64,000 bases of DNA from Streptomyces cellulosae (lineage in GTDB: Bacteria > Actinomycetota > Actinomycetes > Streptomycetales > Streptomycetaceae): contig BNBH01000009.1 in the NCBI GenBank assembly GCA_014655195.1, positions 62,001 to 126,000 on the forward strand, in the 5' to 3' direction. A model generated the notes under the pieces. The model was not told the DNA's origin. It searched no databases and saw only the letters and a list, made by a program, of their open reading frames with translations. Made by a program: the position numbers and the translations under genes. Positions 1 through 10,152 of the stretch are shown in pieces (position 1 is the first letter of the stretch; every line of letters begins with the position of its first letter).

Positions 1-1
1 G

Positions 2-2470
<2,469 letters not shown>

Positions 2471-2486
2471 CCGGCCCGCCCGTTCA

Positions 2487-2534
2487 CACCTGTGCCGTGC
2501 CCCGGAGGACAGCTTCCGCGGCACGGCGCAGGTG
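2487..2534. terminator. Bidirectional hairpin terminator between uvrA and the sugar kinase gene
   Basis: Arms CACCTGTGCCGTGCC (2487-2501) and GGCACGGCGCAGGTG (2520-2534) pair over 15 bp with one G-T wobble. The 18-nt loop can fold further (CGGAGG against CTTCCG). It sits exactly between two converging stop codons and has no T-tract, as is usual for high-GC actinobacterial terminators. Confidence 0.75.
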
Positions 2535-2536
2535 CG

Positions 2537-3457
2537 TCAGACGGTCTCCGGCGCCTCCAGCTCATGGGCGTACGGAGGCTCCGCACCGGCGCGGGAACAG
2601 GTGACCGCCGCCGCGCGCGCCGCGAACCTCAGCAGGCTCTCCCAGCCCTCGGCGCCGAGCACGGCCACGCCCTCGTCGCTCAGCGCGTCCCGCTCGGACA
2701 GCCCGTGCAGCAGGGCCGCGTTCACCGTGTCGCCCGCGCCGATGGTGTCCACCACCTCGACCCGCTCACCCGTGACCGCGTACTCGCCGCCGTCGCGGGT
2801 GTACGCCGTCAGACCGTCGCCGCCCCGGGTCACCACGACCGCCGCGGGACCCGCCGCCAGCCACTCCCGCGGCGACCCGCCGAGCCACTCGGCGTCCTCC
2901 TCGGACAGCTTCAGCAGCGACACCGACGGCAGCCAGCTCCGGAACCGGGCCCGGTAGGCGTCGGCGTCCGCGATCAGCCCCGCCCGGATGTTCGGGTCGA
3001 GCGCCGTGAACACACCCTGCGCCGATGCCTCACGCATCAGCGCCTCGTACGCGCTCGCACCCGGCTCCAGCACCAGGGAGCAGGTTCCGAACGACACCGC
3101 CCGGGTACCGGCGGGCAGCGCCTCGGGCGTGCCGAACAGCCGGTCCGCCGTGCCCTCCACGTAGAACGAGTAGGCCGCCGAACCGTCGGCGCCGACCGTG
3201 GCGACGGCGAGCGTCGTCGGCTCGTCACCGCGCTGCACCGACGCCACGTCCACACCCGTGTCCCGCAGCCGGTCCAGCAGCGCCTCCCCGAACGCGTCCC
3301 GCGACACCCGCGAGCAGAACGCCGTGGGGGAGCCCAGGCGGCCCAGTGCCACCGCGGTGTTGAAGGGACCGCCGCCGAGCGCGGGCGTCAGCGCGGCGAG
3401 GGCACCCGCCCCCTGCGGTACCAGGTCGATCAGTGCCTCACCGGCTACGACGATCAC
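2537..3457 (-). CDS. PfkB-family carbohydrate kinase
   Basis: Predicted ATP-dependent sugar kinase (ribokinase/fructokinase fold), cytoplasmic, 306 residues. It has the N-terminal GEALIDL start of the family, a Gly-rich GGGPFNTAVALGRLG stretch near residue 35, and the C-terminal signature DTIGAGD with the catalytic Asp near residue 243. The GTG start at 3457 is chosen because AGAAAGGAA lies just upstream and because it overlaps the stop of the LacI-type gene as GTGA, giving translational coupling. Upstream extension would only read the LacI gene out of frame. The substrate cannot be told from sequence; fructose or a related hexose is plausible. The pairing with a LacI regulator suggests sugar-inducible control. 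Confidence 0.88.
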   Translation of the reverse strand: MIVVAGEALIDLVPQGAGALAALTPALGGGPFNTAVALGRLGSPTAFCSRVSRDAFGEALLDRLRDTGVDVASVQRGDEPTTLAVATVGADGSAAYSFYVEGTADRLFGTPEALPAGTRAVSFGTCSLVLEPGASAYEALMREASAQGVFTALDPNIRAGLIADADAYRARFRSWLPSVSLLKLSEEDAEWLGGSPREWLAAGPAAVVVTRGGDGLTAYTRDGGEYAVTGERVEVVDTIGAGDTVNAALLHGLSERDALSDEGVAVLGAEGWESLLRFAARAAAVTCSRAGAEPPYAHELEAPETV

Positions 3458-4488
3458 GAGGGGTTCCTTTCTTCCGGGCAGCCGCAGGAGGTGCGGTGCA
3501 CGAAGGTGCACGGGAGGCGTTCGGTGCGGGTCGGCCGGCCCGGGTCGGCGAGACGGTCCAGCAGCATCCGCACGGCCCGCGCGCCGATGTCCCGGCTCGG
3601 CTGGGACACGGCCGTGAGACGCGGGGAGAACAGGTCGGCCCAGGCGAAGTCGTCGAAGCAGCACAGGGCGATGTCCCCGGGCACGGAGAGACCGTGGGCC
3701 TGAAGGGCGCGCAGGGCGCCGATGGTCATGGCGTTGTTGGCGGTGATGAGCGCGGTGGGACGCGAACCGAGGTTCAGCAGCTCGGCCGTGGCACGCTCGG
3801 CCCCCGCGGCCTCCGAGTCGCCGTGCACCAGGATCCGCTCGTCGAACGGCAGCCCCGCGGCCGCCAGCCCGTGCCGGTACCCGGTGATCCGCTCCGTGGT
3901 CGTACTGAGCCCGGGCAGCCCCGCCACCAGGCCGATACGACGGTGGCCCATACCGGCGAGATGGGTGACCAGGCCGGCGGTCGGCTCGGTGCTCTCGGCG
4001 CAGACCTGGTCGAAGAGGGGTGGTGCGTCGTCGGCGGGAGGGCCGACCAGCCGGTCCAGGAACACGGCCGGCACCTCGTGCCGCCTCAGGTAGGCGAGGA
4101 GCTCGCCGGGCTCGGCGGAGGGCGCCACGATCATGCCCTCCACCCGGCGCTCGTGCAGCAGCTGGACGACCTTGCGCTCGTGCGCCGGGTCGTCGTGCGG
4201 ATCTGCGATGAGGAGGCTGTACCCCTGCTCCAGGGCCTCCGCCTCCACGCCCTGGAGGATCTCCGTGAAGTACGGGTTGCTGATCGCCGACACCGCCAGC
4301 CCGATCGACCGGGTCCGGGCCGTGACCAGGGAGCGGGCCAGGGTGTTGGGGGTGTAGCCGAGCTCTTCCACGGCGTCCAGGACGGCCTGGCGGGTGTGGG
4401 GGAGGACGGGGCGGGTGCCGTTCAGCACGTGCGAGACGGTCGCGATGGAGACTCCGGCGCTGCGCGCCACATCAGCCATGGTGGCCAT
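3454..4488 (-). CDS. LacI-family transcriptional regulator
   Basis: Sugar-responsive DNA-binding repressor, 344 residues. Residues 1-50 form the typical LacI helix-turn-helix (MADVARSAGVSIATVSHVLN), followed by a hinge and a periplasmic-binding-protein-like effector domain (SIGLAVSAISNPYFTEILQG onward). The ATG at 4488 has AAGGAGAA about ten bases upstream; an internal ATG three codons later is the alternative. It is coupled to the kinase gene through a GTGA overlap, so the two form one operon. Immediately upstream is a phased array of 12-bp repeats rich in CGTTTACG/CGCTTACG elements, which resemble LacI-family half sites. Autoregulation through that array is an inference. Confidence 0.93.
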   Translation of the reverse strand: MATMADVARSAGVSIATVSHVLNGTRPVLPHTRQAVLDAVEELGYTPNTLARSLVTARTRSIGLAVSAISNPYFTEILQGVEAEALEQGYSLLIADPHDDPAHERKVVQLLHERRVEGMIVAPSAEPGELLAYLRRHEVPAVFLDRLVGPPADDAPPLFDQVCAESTEPTAGLVTHLAGMGHRRIGLVAGLPGLSTTTERITGYRHGLAAAGLPFDERILVHGDSEAAGAERATAELLNLGSRPTALITANNAMTIGALRALQAHGLSVPGDIALCCFDDFAWADLFSPRLTAVSQPSRDIGARAVRMLLDRLADPGRPTRTERLPCTFVHRTSCGCPEERNPS

Positions 4489-4560
4489 CGTCGTCCGTTC
4501 TCCTTAGCCGAGTGGGTCCGGGTGGGGACCGTATGGACCGTATCGCATGGGAGCGGGGGG

Positions 4561-4692
4561 CGTAAACGCTTGCGTAAGCGTTTACGCGAACGCTTACGTC
4601 AGCGTTTACGCGAGCGTTTGTGCACCCCCACGCGCAATCGCTTACGTCAGCGTTTACGTCACCGCTTGCGCGAGCGCTTACGCGCACGCTTG
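4561..4692. repeat. Eleven phased 12-bp repeats, candidate LacI-family operator array
   Basis: Read in steps of 12 from 4561, the units follow CGYSARCGYTTR: CGTAAACGCTTG, CGTAAGCGTTTA, CGCGAACGCTTA, CGTCAGCGTTTA, CGCGAGCGTTTG. One degenerate unit (4621-4632) follows, then five more ending CGCGCACGCTTG at 4692. The 12-bp phase is kept through the degenerate unit. Adjacent units make near-palindromes such as CGTAAGCGTTTACG, the kind of site LacI-family dimers bind. The array lies 70-205 bases upstream of the LacI gene start. Confidence 0.85.
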
Positions 4693-4700
4693 CGTGTTCC

Positions 4701-4724
4701 GCCACCGCCACCGCCACCGCCACC
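4701..4724. repeat. (GCCACC)4 hexanucleotide run
   Basis: Four perfect GCCACC units directly after the 12-bp array. No function is evident; this is a slippage-prone tract in the same divergent region. Confidence 0.8.
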
Positions 4725-4872
4725 GGGTCGTCCAGGACACCCCGGACCAAAGCGTTTGCGCCCGCCCCTCCACAGCCCCGGCCCCACCCCACCCACCCGC
4801 ACCCCGTCCCCACCGCCCCCGATATCGTCCCGGTGAACACCCGTCCACCCGCACCACCCGCAGGAGCCCCCT

Positions 4873-5295
4873 ATGTCCGCCCGACCTGCCGCGACCCGCC
4901 GTACCGTCCTGCGAGGCGCGGCCCTCACGCCCGTGGCGGGACTGGGCCTCACGGCTTGCCGAGCGGGTGGCGACGACAGGGGCGCGCCGCTGACCGAGCC
5001 CGTCGAGCTGGGCCCGGAGAGCGAGGTGGCCGAGGGCGGCGCGAAGCTGTACCGGGACCACAACGTGGTCGTCAGCCGGGGCGAGGACGGCTCCCTCACC
5101 GCGTACAACACGGTGTGCACGCACGCGGGGTGCCCCATCAACAAGCTGGACGGGAACAGGCTGGTCTGCCCGTGTCACGGCAGCGAGTTCGACGCCGGCA
5201 CCGGCAAGGTGCTGCGGGAGCCGGCCGTGGCGCCCCTGAAGCCGCTGGCCGTCGAGGTGAAGAACGGCACTCTGGTCGCCAGGCCCCAGGACTGA
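4873..5295 (+). CDS. Rieske [2Fe-2S] lipoprotein with Tat signal
   Basis: Small exported electron-transfer protein, 140 residues. Arg9-Arg10 in ATRRTVLRG form a twin-arginine signal, and LTAC with Cys29 is a lipobox, so it should be exported folded with its cluster and lipid-anchored outside the membrane. The Rieske ligands are visible as CTHAGC (near residue 82) and CPCHGSEF (near residue 98). AGGAG sits six bases before the ATG. It stands alone and is divergent from the LacI gene; the redox partner is unknown. It resembles the single-domain Rieske proteins common in Streptomyces rather than the QcrA subunit, which is larger and has several membrane helices. Confidence 0.92.
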   Translation: MSARPAATRRTVLRGAALTPVAGLGLTACRAGGDDRGAPLTEPVELGPESEVAEGGAKLYRDHNVVVSRGEDGSLTAYNTVCTHAGCPINKLDGNRLVCPCHGSEFDAGTGKVLREPAVAPLKPLAVEVKNGTLVARPQD

Positions 5296-5316
5296 CCGCA
5301 CACGTGACCGCCCGGC

Positions 5317-6264
5317 TCACTCCCAGTCCCAGGCGATCCCCACGTACCCCGCCCGCAGGCGCGGTTCCACCAGGTGCACCGAACGGTGCAGCGCGCTGAG
5401 GGGCAGTTCCTGGCGTCCCCCGCGCGGGGCGGCGGCCGAGTGCTGGGTGAAGCGGTGGCAGCGCACCGGGAGCGCGGAGGAGTCGAAGCAGACCTGGAGC
5501 GCGTACTGGCCGCCGGGGGAGTCGGCGCCCCGTACGTACTCGCGGCAGACGCCGGCCGTGCCGTCCTCCACGGTGTACCGGAAGAGGAAGGTGTCGCCGG
5601 CGCGCAGCCGGATGTCGAAGAGCAGCTCGGCGGCGAGGACGCCGGTGTCGTGGTGGCGGCGTATGCGGCCGATGCGGCAGTTCTCCAGGGCGCGGACATG
5701 CATGCGCCCGGGGCCGGCGCCCGGGTCGCCGTGGTGGACGGCGACGTAGCGGTCGACGCCGTCGCGGTGGGCGCGCACGATGTGGTGGGACTCGCGTTCC
5801 GCCAGCTCGCGGCGGGCGCCGATGCGGACGCGCTCGTGGTGGCCGAGGGTGTGCAGCCCGCCGTCGCGCGGGGCGCCGAACTCGGCGAGGAGCTTGTCCA
5901 GGACGCCTGAGGCCTCGACGAGGGAGCGGTAGGTGCGGCCGGCGGAGCGGCGGTCGCCGGCGCGGTCGTCCGTCTCGGCGAGCAGACGGATCAGTGACTC
6001 CTCCGGCAGCTGCAGTATCTCCTCCAGCGCCCGTACGGCGCGCAGCGACTCCGGGCGCTGCGGGCGGCGGGCGCCCTGCTGCCAGTAGCTCAGGCTGGTG
6101 ACGCCCACCTTCACGCCGTGGCGCGACAGGTGGTGCTGCACCCGCTGCAACGGCAGTCCCCGCGCGGCGATCGCGGCGCGCAGGGCGACGTGGAACGGGC
6201 CGCCGCGCAGGGCCGAGTCCAGTTCTGCGGTCACGACGTCCGCGTGCTGTGTGGCGTGCGGCAT
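5317..6264 (-). CDS. Helix-turn-helix domain protein, probable transcriptional regulator
   Basis: Protein of 315 residues. Residues about 20-90 resemble an XRE-like helix-turn-helix (ALRAAIAARGLPLQRVQHHL, then VTSLSYWQQGARRPQRPESL). The C-terminal 200 residues have no motif I recognise; they are rich in His and Arg and contain beta-strand-like stretches (AAELLFDIRLRAGDTFLFRY), perhaps a ligand or partner-binding domain. The ATG at 6264 has a weak AGAAAGG upstream. It is the likely last gene of its own transcript, ending 21 bases from the converging Rieske stop. The call as a regulator rests on the N-terminal fold and is moderately sure. Confidence 0.72.
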   Translation of the reverse strand: MPHATQHADVVTAELDSALRGGPFHVALRAAIAARGLPLQRVQHHLSRHGVKVGVTSLSYWQQGARRPQRPESLRAVRALEEILQLPEESLIRLLAETDDRAGDRRSAGRTYRSLVEASGVLDKLLAEFGAPRDGGLHTLGHHERVRIGARRELAERESHHIVRAHRDGVDRYVAVHHGDPGAGPGRMHVRALENCRIGRIRRHHDTGVLAAELLFDIRLRAGDTFLFRYTVEDGTAGVCREYVRGADSPGGQYALQVCFDSSALPVRCHRFTQHSAAAPRGGRQELPLSALHRSVHLVEPRLRAGYVGIAWDWE

Positions 6265-6456
6265 GCAGGGGCCTTTCTGTGAATGTCACAACGGCTGGTC
6301 AGACCGTTCGCACGGAGCATCCCCGGGGGCCCCGCCCCCGTCGGCACGGCGCGGCCTTCACATGCGTACGCCGTCGTTCAGCGCCCCGAGTTCCCCCGCA
6401 TTGAAGCGTGTTGACCAAGTCCCGACAACCGTCTGGCGGCAAGAGCGGCACGGCGA

Positions 6457-6492
6457 GGGGGCCGTACCGGCCGTGCGGCCGGTACGGCCCCC
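6457..6492. terminator. 16-bp perfect hairpin downstream of the small gene
   Basis: GGGGGCCGTACCGGCC (6457-6472) and GGCCGGTACGGCCCCC (6477-6492) pair perfectly around a GTGC loop. It lies 28 bases beyond the stop of the small minus-strand gene and before the helix-turn-helix gene's promoter region, so it most likely ends the small gene's transcript. Confidence 0.75.
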
Positions 6493-6519
6493 TTCAGGTG
6501 TGTACGTCTTCGTCCGGGA

Positions 6520-6696
6520 TCAGGCCCTCTCGGTACGGCCCCCGCCGCGAAGCCGCGCGTCCGCGGCGGCGAGGCGCTTCGCGCGCACGATGTCGGGGTC
6601 GCGCGGGTCGAGGGACTCGGGGAAGGCGGCGGTCTCGTCCGTGTACCGGCGGTACCGGGCCGGCCGCCGTGTTTTCTCGATCCGCGTCTGGCGCAT
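6520..6696 (-). CDS. Small conserved-looking protein, 58 residues, unknown function
   Basis: The frame opens with ATG at 6696, preceded by GGGAGG with four bases' spacing, and ends at 6520 just before a strong terminator hairpin. The protein begins MRQTRIEKTRRPARYRRYTD and is highly basic at first. It then has an acidic/proline segment (ESLDPRDPDIVRAKRLAAADARLRG) that looks structured rather than random. The frame is open further upstream, but that part reads as low-complexity. I do not recognise a family. The ribosome site plus the terminator are the main grounds for calling it real; its divergence from uvrC gives no functional clue. Confidence 0.6.
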   Translation of the reverse strand: MRQTRIEKTRRPARYRRYTDETAAFPESLDPRDPDIVRAKRLAAADARLRGGGRTERA

Positions 6697-7060
6697 ACGA
6701 CCTCCCGACTCGCGGCCACGTGGGTGACCGCTGTCACGACCGCCTCGGACCACCGGCAGGAGAGCCGGTGCGGACCGCCGGGCGGACCGCCGCTGCGGTC
6801 CGCCCGGCGGCCCCGGTGATCGCCCGAGGCACGGACCCCCCACATTCCCGCTTACCGGCCGCCGTAACCCATCCGGCCCGCATCGGCCCGACGGGACCGC
6901 GTCGTGGACCCCGCGCGACCGCATCCCGGACCCTGTGAGCGGCCCCTCCCACACTCCCCGCAGCCACCCTCTCCCACGGTCTCCACAGCCACCCCCGACC
7001 CCCGCCTTCGCCGTCCACACCCTCGCCGTGCTGTCGGTGTCCGCCAGTAGGGTGTGTTGC
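6697..7060. other. Divergent intergenic region with two hairpins, upstream of uvrC
   Basis: No gene is supported here. Two inverted repeats lie in tandem: CACCGGC/GCCGGTG with an AGGAGA loop (6751-6770), and a 16-bp perfect stem CCGCCGGGCGGACCGC/GCGGTCCGCCCGGCGG with a CGCT loop (6775-6810). The rest is C-rich and bears the promoters for the divergent small gene and uvrC. Confidence 0.6.
7048..7053 (+). promoter_or_regulatory. Possible -10 element (TAGGGT) for a leaderless uvrC transcript
   Basis: TAGGGT lies seven bases before the uvrC ATG and there is no ribosome site between them, the spacing expected for a leaderless message. No convincing -35 is visible, so this is tentative. Confidence 0.35.
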
Positions 7061-9160
7061 ATGGCCGACCCCTCCAGCTACCGCCCCAGACCGGGTGAGA
7101 TCCCCGACTCGCCGGGGGTCTACCGGTTCCGTGACGAGCACCGCCGGGTGATCTACGTCGGGAAGGCGAAGAGCCTGCGCCAGCGCCTGGCGAACTACTT
7201 CCAGGACCTGGCGAACCTGCACCCCCGTACCCGGTCCATGGTCACCACGGCCGCGTCCGTGGAGTGGACGGTGGTCTCGACCGAGGTCGAGGCGCTGCAG
7301 CTGGAGTACTCCTGGATCAAGGAGTTCGACCCCCGGTTCAACGTCAAGTACCGCGACGACAAGAGCTACCCGTACCTCGCGGTGACGATGAACGAGGAGT
7401 ACCCGCGCGTGCAGGTGATGCGCGGTCACAAGAAGAAGGGCGTGCGCTACTTCGGCCCGTACGCGCACGCGTGGGCGATCCGCGACACCGTGGACCTGAT
7501 GCTGCGCGTCTTCCCGGTGCGCACGTGCTCGGCGGGCGTGTTCAAGAACGCCGCCCGGACCGGCCGCCCCTGCCTGCTCGGGTACATCGGCAAGTGCTCG
7601 GCGCCCTGCGTGGAGCGGATCTCCGCCGAGGACCACCGGGAGCTGGCCGAGGAGTTCTGCGACTTCATGGCCGGCCGCACCGGCACCTATCTGCGCCGTC
7701 TGGAGAAGCAGATGGCGGAGGCGGCCGAGGCGATGGAGTACGAGCGGGCCGCGCGCCTGCGGGACGACATCGGCGCGCTGAAGAAGGCCATGGAGAAGAA
7801 CGCGGTGGTGCTGGCGGACGCCACCGACGCCGACCTGATCGCGGTCGCCGAGGACGAGCTGGAGGCGGCCGTCCAGATCTTCCACGTGCGCGGCGGGCGC
7901 GTGCGCGGCCAGCGCGGCTGGGTCACGGACAAGGTCGAGGAGATCACCACCGGCGCCCTGGTCGAGCACGCCCTGCAGCAGCTCTACGGCGAGGAGACCG
8001 GCGACGCCGTCCCGCGCGAGGTGCTCGTCCCCGCCCTGCCGGACCCGGTGGAGCCGGTGCAGGAGTGGCTGACCGGCCGGCGCGGGTCGAACGTCTCGCT
8101 GCGCGTCCCGCAGCGTGGCGACAAGAAGGCGCTGATGGAGACGGTGCAGCGCAACGCGCAGCAGGCGCTCGTGCTGCACAAGACCAAGCGCGCCTCCGAC
8201 CTCACCACGCGCTCGCGCGCGCTGGAGGAGATCAGCGACGCCCTGGGCCTGGACAGCGCCCCGCTGCGGATCGAGTGCTACGACATCTCGCACCTCCAGG
8301 GCGACGACGTGGTGGCGTCCATGGTCGTCTTCGAGGACGGGCTGGCCCGCAAGAGCGAGTACCGCCGCTTCCAGATCAAGGGTTTCGCCGGCCAGGACGA
8401 CGTGCGGTCCATGCACGAGGTGATCACCCGCCGCTTCCGCCGCTACCTGGCGGAGAAGGAGCGCACGGGGGAGTGGACCGACGGCGACGAGCCGGGTGCC
8501 GCCGCCGACCCCGAAACGGCCGCCGCGGGTCTCGCCGAGCCGCCCGCGAACACCCTCACCGAGGACGACGGGCGTCCCAAGCGGTTCGCGTATCCGCCGC
8601 AGCTCGTCGTGGTGGACGGCGGCGCGCCGCAGGTCGCGGCGGCCCAGCGGGCGCTGGACGAGCTGGGCATCGACGACATCGCGGTGTGCGGTCTCGCCAA
8701 GCGGCTGGAGGAGGTGTGGCTGCCCGGCGAGGACGACCCGGTGGTGCTGCCCCGTACGAGTGAGGGCCTGTACCTGCTGCAGCGCATCCGCGACGAGGCG
8801 CACCGTTTCGCGATCACCTATCAGCGCGCCAAGCGCGCCAAGCGCTTCCGCTCCAGCCCCCTGGACGACGTCCCCGGCCTCGGCGAGACCCGGAAGCAGG
8901 CGCTGATCAAGCACTTCGGTTCGTTGAAGCGGCTGCGGTCGGCGACAATCGATCAGATCTGTGAGGTTCCGGGCATAGGCCGTAAGACGGCCGAGACGAT
9001 CGTCGCGGCTCTCGCCCAGGCGACACCCGGCGGTCCCGCCGTGAACACGGCGACGGGCGAGATCATGGATGACACGGAAGAACCCGGGCAGCAGACGGGT
9101 TCTCCGGGGGAGCCCGTGTCCACGGGCGCCCCGGACGAACGACGGGGGCAGGAGCGATGA
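7061..9160 (+). CDS. uvrC: UvrC, excinuclease ABC subunit C
   Basis: Dual-incision nuclease of nucleotide excision repair, 699 residues from the ATG at 7061. N-terminal GIY-YIG nuclease domain ([23 protein letters not shown], residues about 14-40), a UVR coiled segment that binds UvrB ([21 protein letters not shown], near residue 210), an RNase-H-like second nuclease domain ([20 protein letters not shown]), and tandem helix-hairpin-helix motifs at the C-terminus ([19 protein letters not shown] and [14 protein letters not shown]). The open frame extends upstream to 6935, but that part is Pro/Ser-rich and unlike UvrC, so it is excluded. It overlaps rapZ by ATGA, placing repair and envelope/sporulation regulators in one operon. 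Confidence 0.97.
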   Translation: MADPSSYRPRPGEIPDSPGVYRFRDEHRRVIYVGKAKSLRQRLANYFQDLANLHPRTRSMVTTAASVEWTVVSTEVEALQLEYSWIKEFDPRFNVKYRDDKSYPYLAVTMNEEYPRVQVMRGHKKKGVRYFGPYAHAWAIRDTVDLMLRVFPVRTCSAGVFKNAARTGRPCLLGYIGKCSAPCVERISAEDHRELAEEFCDFMAGRTGTYLRRLEKQMAEAAEAMEYERAARLRDDIGALKKAMEKNAVVLADATDADLIAVAEDELEAAVQIFHVRGGRVRGQRGWVTDKVEEITTGALVEHALQQLYGEETGDAVPREVLVPALPDPVEPVQEWLTGRRGSNVSLRVPQRGDKKALMETVQRNAQQALVLHKTKRASDLTTRSRALEEISDALGLDSAPLRIECYDISHLQGDDVVASMVVFEDGLARKSEYRRFQIKGFAGQDDVRSMHEVITRRFRRYLAEKERTGEWTDGDEPGAAADPETAAAGLAEPPANTLTEDDGRPKRFAYPPQLVVVDGGAPQVAAAQRALDELGIDDIAVCGLAKRLEEVWLPGEDDPVVLPRTSEGLYLLQRIRDEAHRFAITYQRAKRAKRFRSSPLDDVPGLGETRKQALIKHFGSLKRLRSATIDQICEVPGIGRKTAETIVAALAQATPGGPAVNTATGEIMDDTEEPGQQTGSPGEPVSTGAPDERRGQER

Positions 9161-10152
9161 CCGAGCACGAGACAGGGCCCGGGGACCGGGCGGAACAGCA
9201 GGCGGGCGGGGCCACGGCCCGCGTCGGCGTCCGGCAGGACAACGGAGCACAGGTGAAGACGGGCAAGGACAACGGCGGGGTGCCCGAGGCGGGCATCCCC
9301 GAGCTGGTGATCATCTCCGGGATGTCCGGGGCGGGCAGGTCGACGGCCGCGAAGTGTCTGGAGGACCTCGGCTGGTTCGTCGTCGACAACCTGCCGCCCG
9401 CGCTGATCCCCACCATGGTGGAGCTGGGCGCGCGCTCCCAGGGGAATGTGGCGCGGATCGCGGTCGTCGTCGACGTCCGCGGCCGGCGCTTCTTCGACAA
9501 CCTGCGCGAGTCCCTCGCCGACCTCGACGCGCGCGGGGTCACCCGTCGCACGGTCTTCCTGGAGTCCTCCGACGACGCCCTCGTGCGCCGCTTCGAGTCG
9601 GTGCGCCGTCCGCACCCGCTCCAGGGCGACGGCCGGATCGTCGACGGCATCGCCGCCGAGCGGGAGCTGCTGCGCGAGCTGCGCGGCGACGCCGACCTGG
9701 TGATCGACACCTCCGGGCTCAACGTGCACGAGCTGCGCGCGAAGATGCACGCGCAGTTCGCGGGCGAGGAGGAGCCCGAGCTGCGGGCCACCGTGATGTC
9801 CTTCGGCTTCAAGTACGGCCTCCCGGTCGACGCCGACCTGGTCGTGGACATGCGGTTCCTGCCCAACCCGCACTGGATCCCGGAGCTGCGCCCCTTCACC
9901 GGCCTCAACGAGGAGGTGGCGTCGTACGTCTTCAACCAGCCCGGCGCCAAGGAGTTCCTCGACCGGTACGCCGAGCTGCTGCGCCTGGTCGCCGCGGGCT
10001 ACCGTCGTGAGGGCAAGCGCTACGTGACCATCGCGGTCGGCTGTACGGGCGGCAAGCACCGCTCGGTCGCCATGTCGGAGAAGCTCGCCGCCCGGCTCGC
10101 CGCGGAGGGCGTGGAGACGGTGGTCGTCCACCGGGACATGGGACGGGAATGA
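9157..10152 (+). CDS. rapZ: RapZ/YvcJ-type nucleotide-binding protein
   Basis: P-loop protein of the RapZ family, 331 residues. In E. coli RapZ adapts RNase E to small RNAs controlling glucosamine-6-phosphate synthase; in Gram-positives (YvcJ) the role is unclear, and the sRNA function should not be assumed here. The P-loop is GMSGAGRST (residues about 55-63), with Arg where Lys is canonical, which I recall as normal in actinobacteria. The C-terminal domain carries the conserved CTGGKHRS motif. The first 48 residues are a polar extension, and a GTG at 9253 is a possible later start. It starts in the uvrC stop (ATGA) and ends in the yvcK start (ATGA). Confidence 0.95.
   Translation: MTEHETGPGDRAEQQAGGATARVGVRQDNGAQVKTGKDNGGVPEAGIPELVIISGMSGAGRSTAAKCLEDLGWFVVDNLPPALIPTMVELGARSQGNVARIAVVVDVRGRRFFDNLRESLADLDARGVTRRTVFLESSDDALVRRFESVRRPHPLQGDGRIVDGIAAERELLRELRGDADLVIDTSGLNVHELRAKMHAQFAGEEEPELRATVMSFGFKYGLPVDADLVVDMRFLPNPHWIPELRPFTGLNEEVASYVFNQPGAKEFLDRYAELLRLVAAGYRREGKRYVTIAVGCTGGKHRSVAMSEKLAARLAAEGVETVVVHRDMGRE

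Larger units (their letters stand above)
4489..4872. other. Divergent intergenic region holding the repeat array
   Basis: Non-coding stretch of 384 bases between the divergent LacI gene and the Rieske gene. It contains the 12-bp repeat array (4561-4692), a GCCACC hexamer run (4701-4724), one further operator-like AAGCGTTTGCG at about 4750-4760, and C-rich DNA up to the Rieske ribosome site. Open frames across it on the plus strand give only low-complexity RLRE- or SVYA-type repeats and no credible start, so I do not call a gene. Confidence 0.7.

Noticed and set aside
3433..4836. Long plus-strand frame with an RLRE-type repeat protein over the 12-bp array
   Set aside because: It runs antisense to the LacI gene for most of its length, and the repeat part is a by-product of the 12-bp DNA period. 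No start with a ribosome site is present.
6935..7060. N-terminal extension of UvrC
   Set aside because: Pro/Ser-rich with no family similarity; the ATG at 7061 directly precedes the conserved GIY-YIG start and has a -10-like box suited to a leaderless message.
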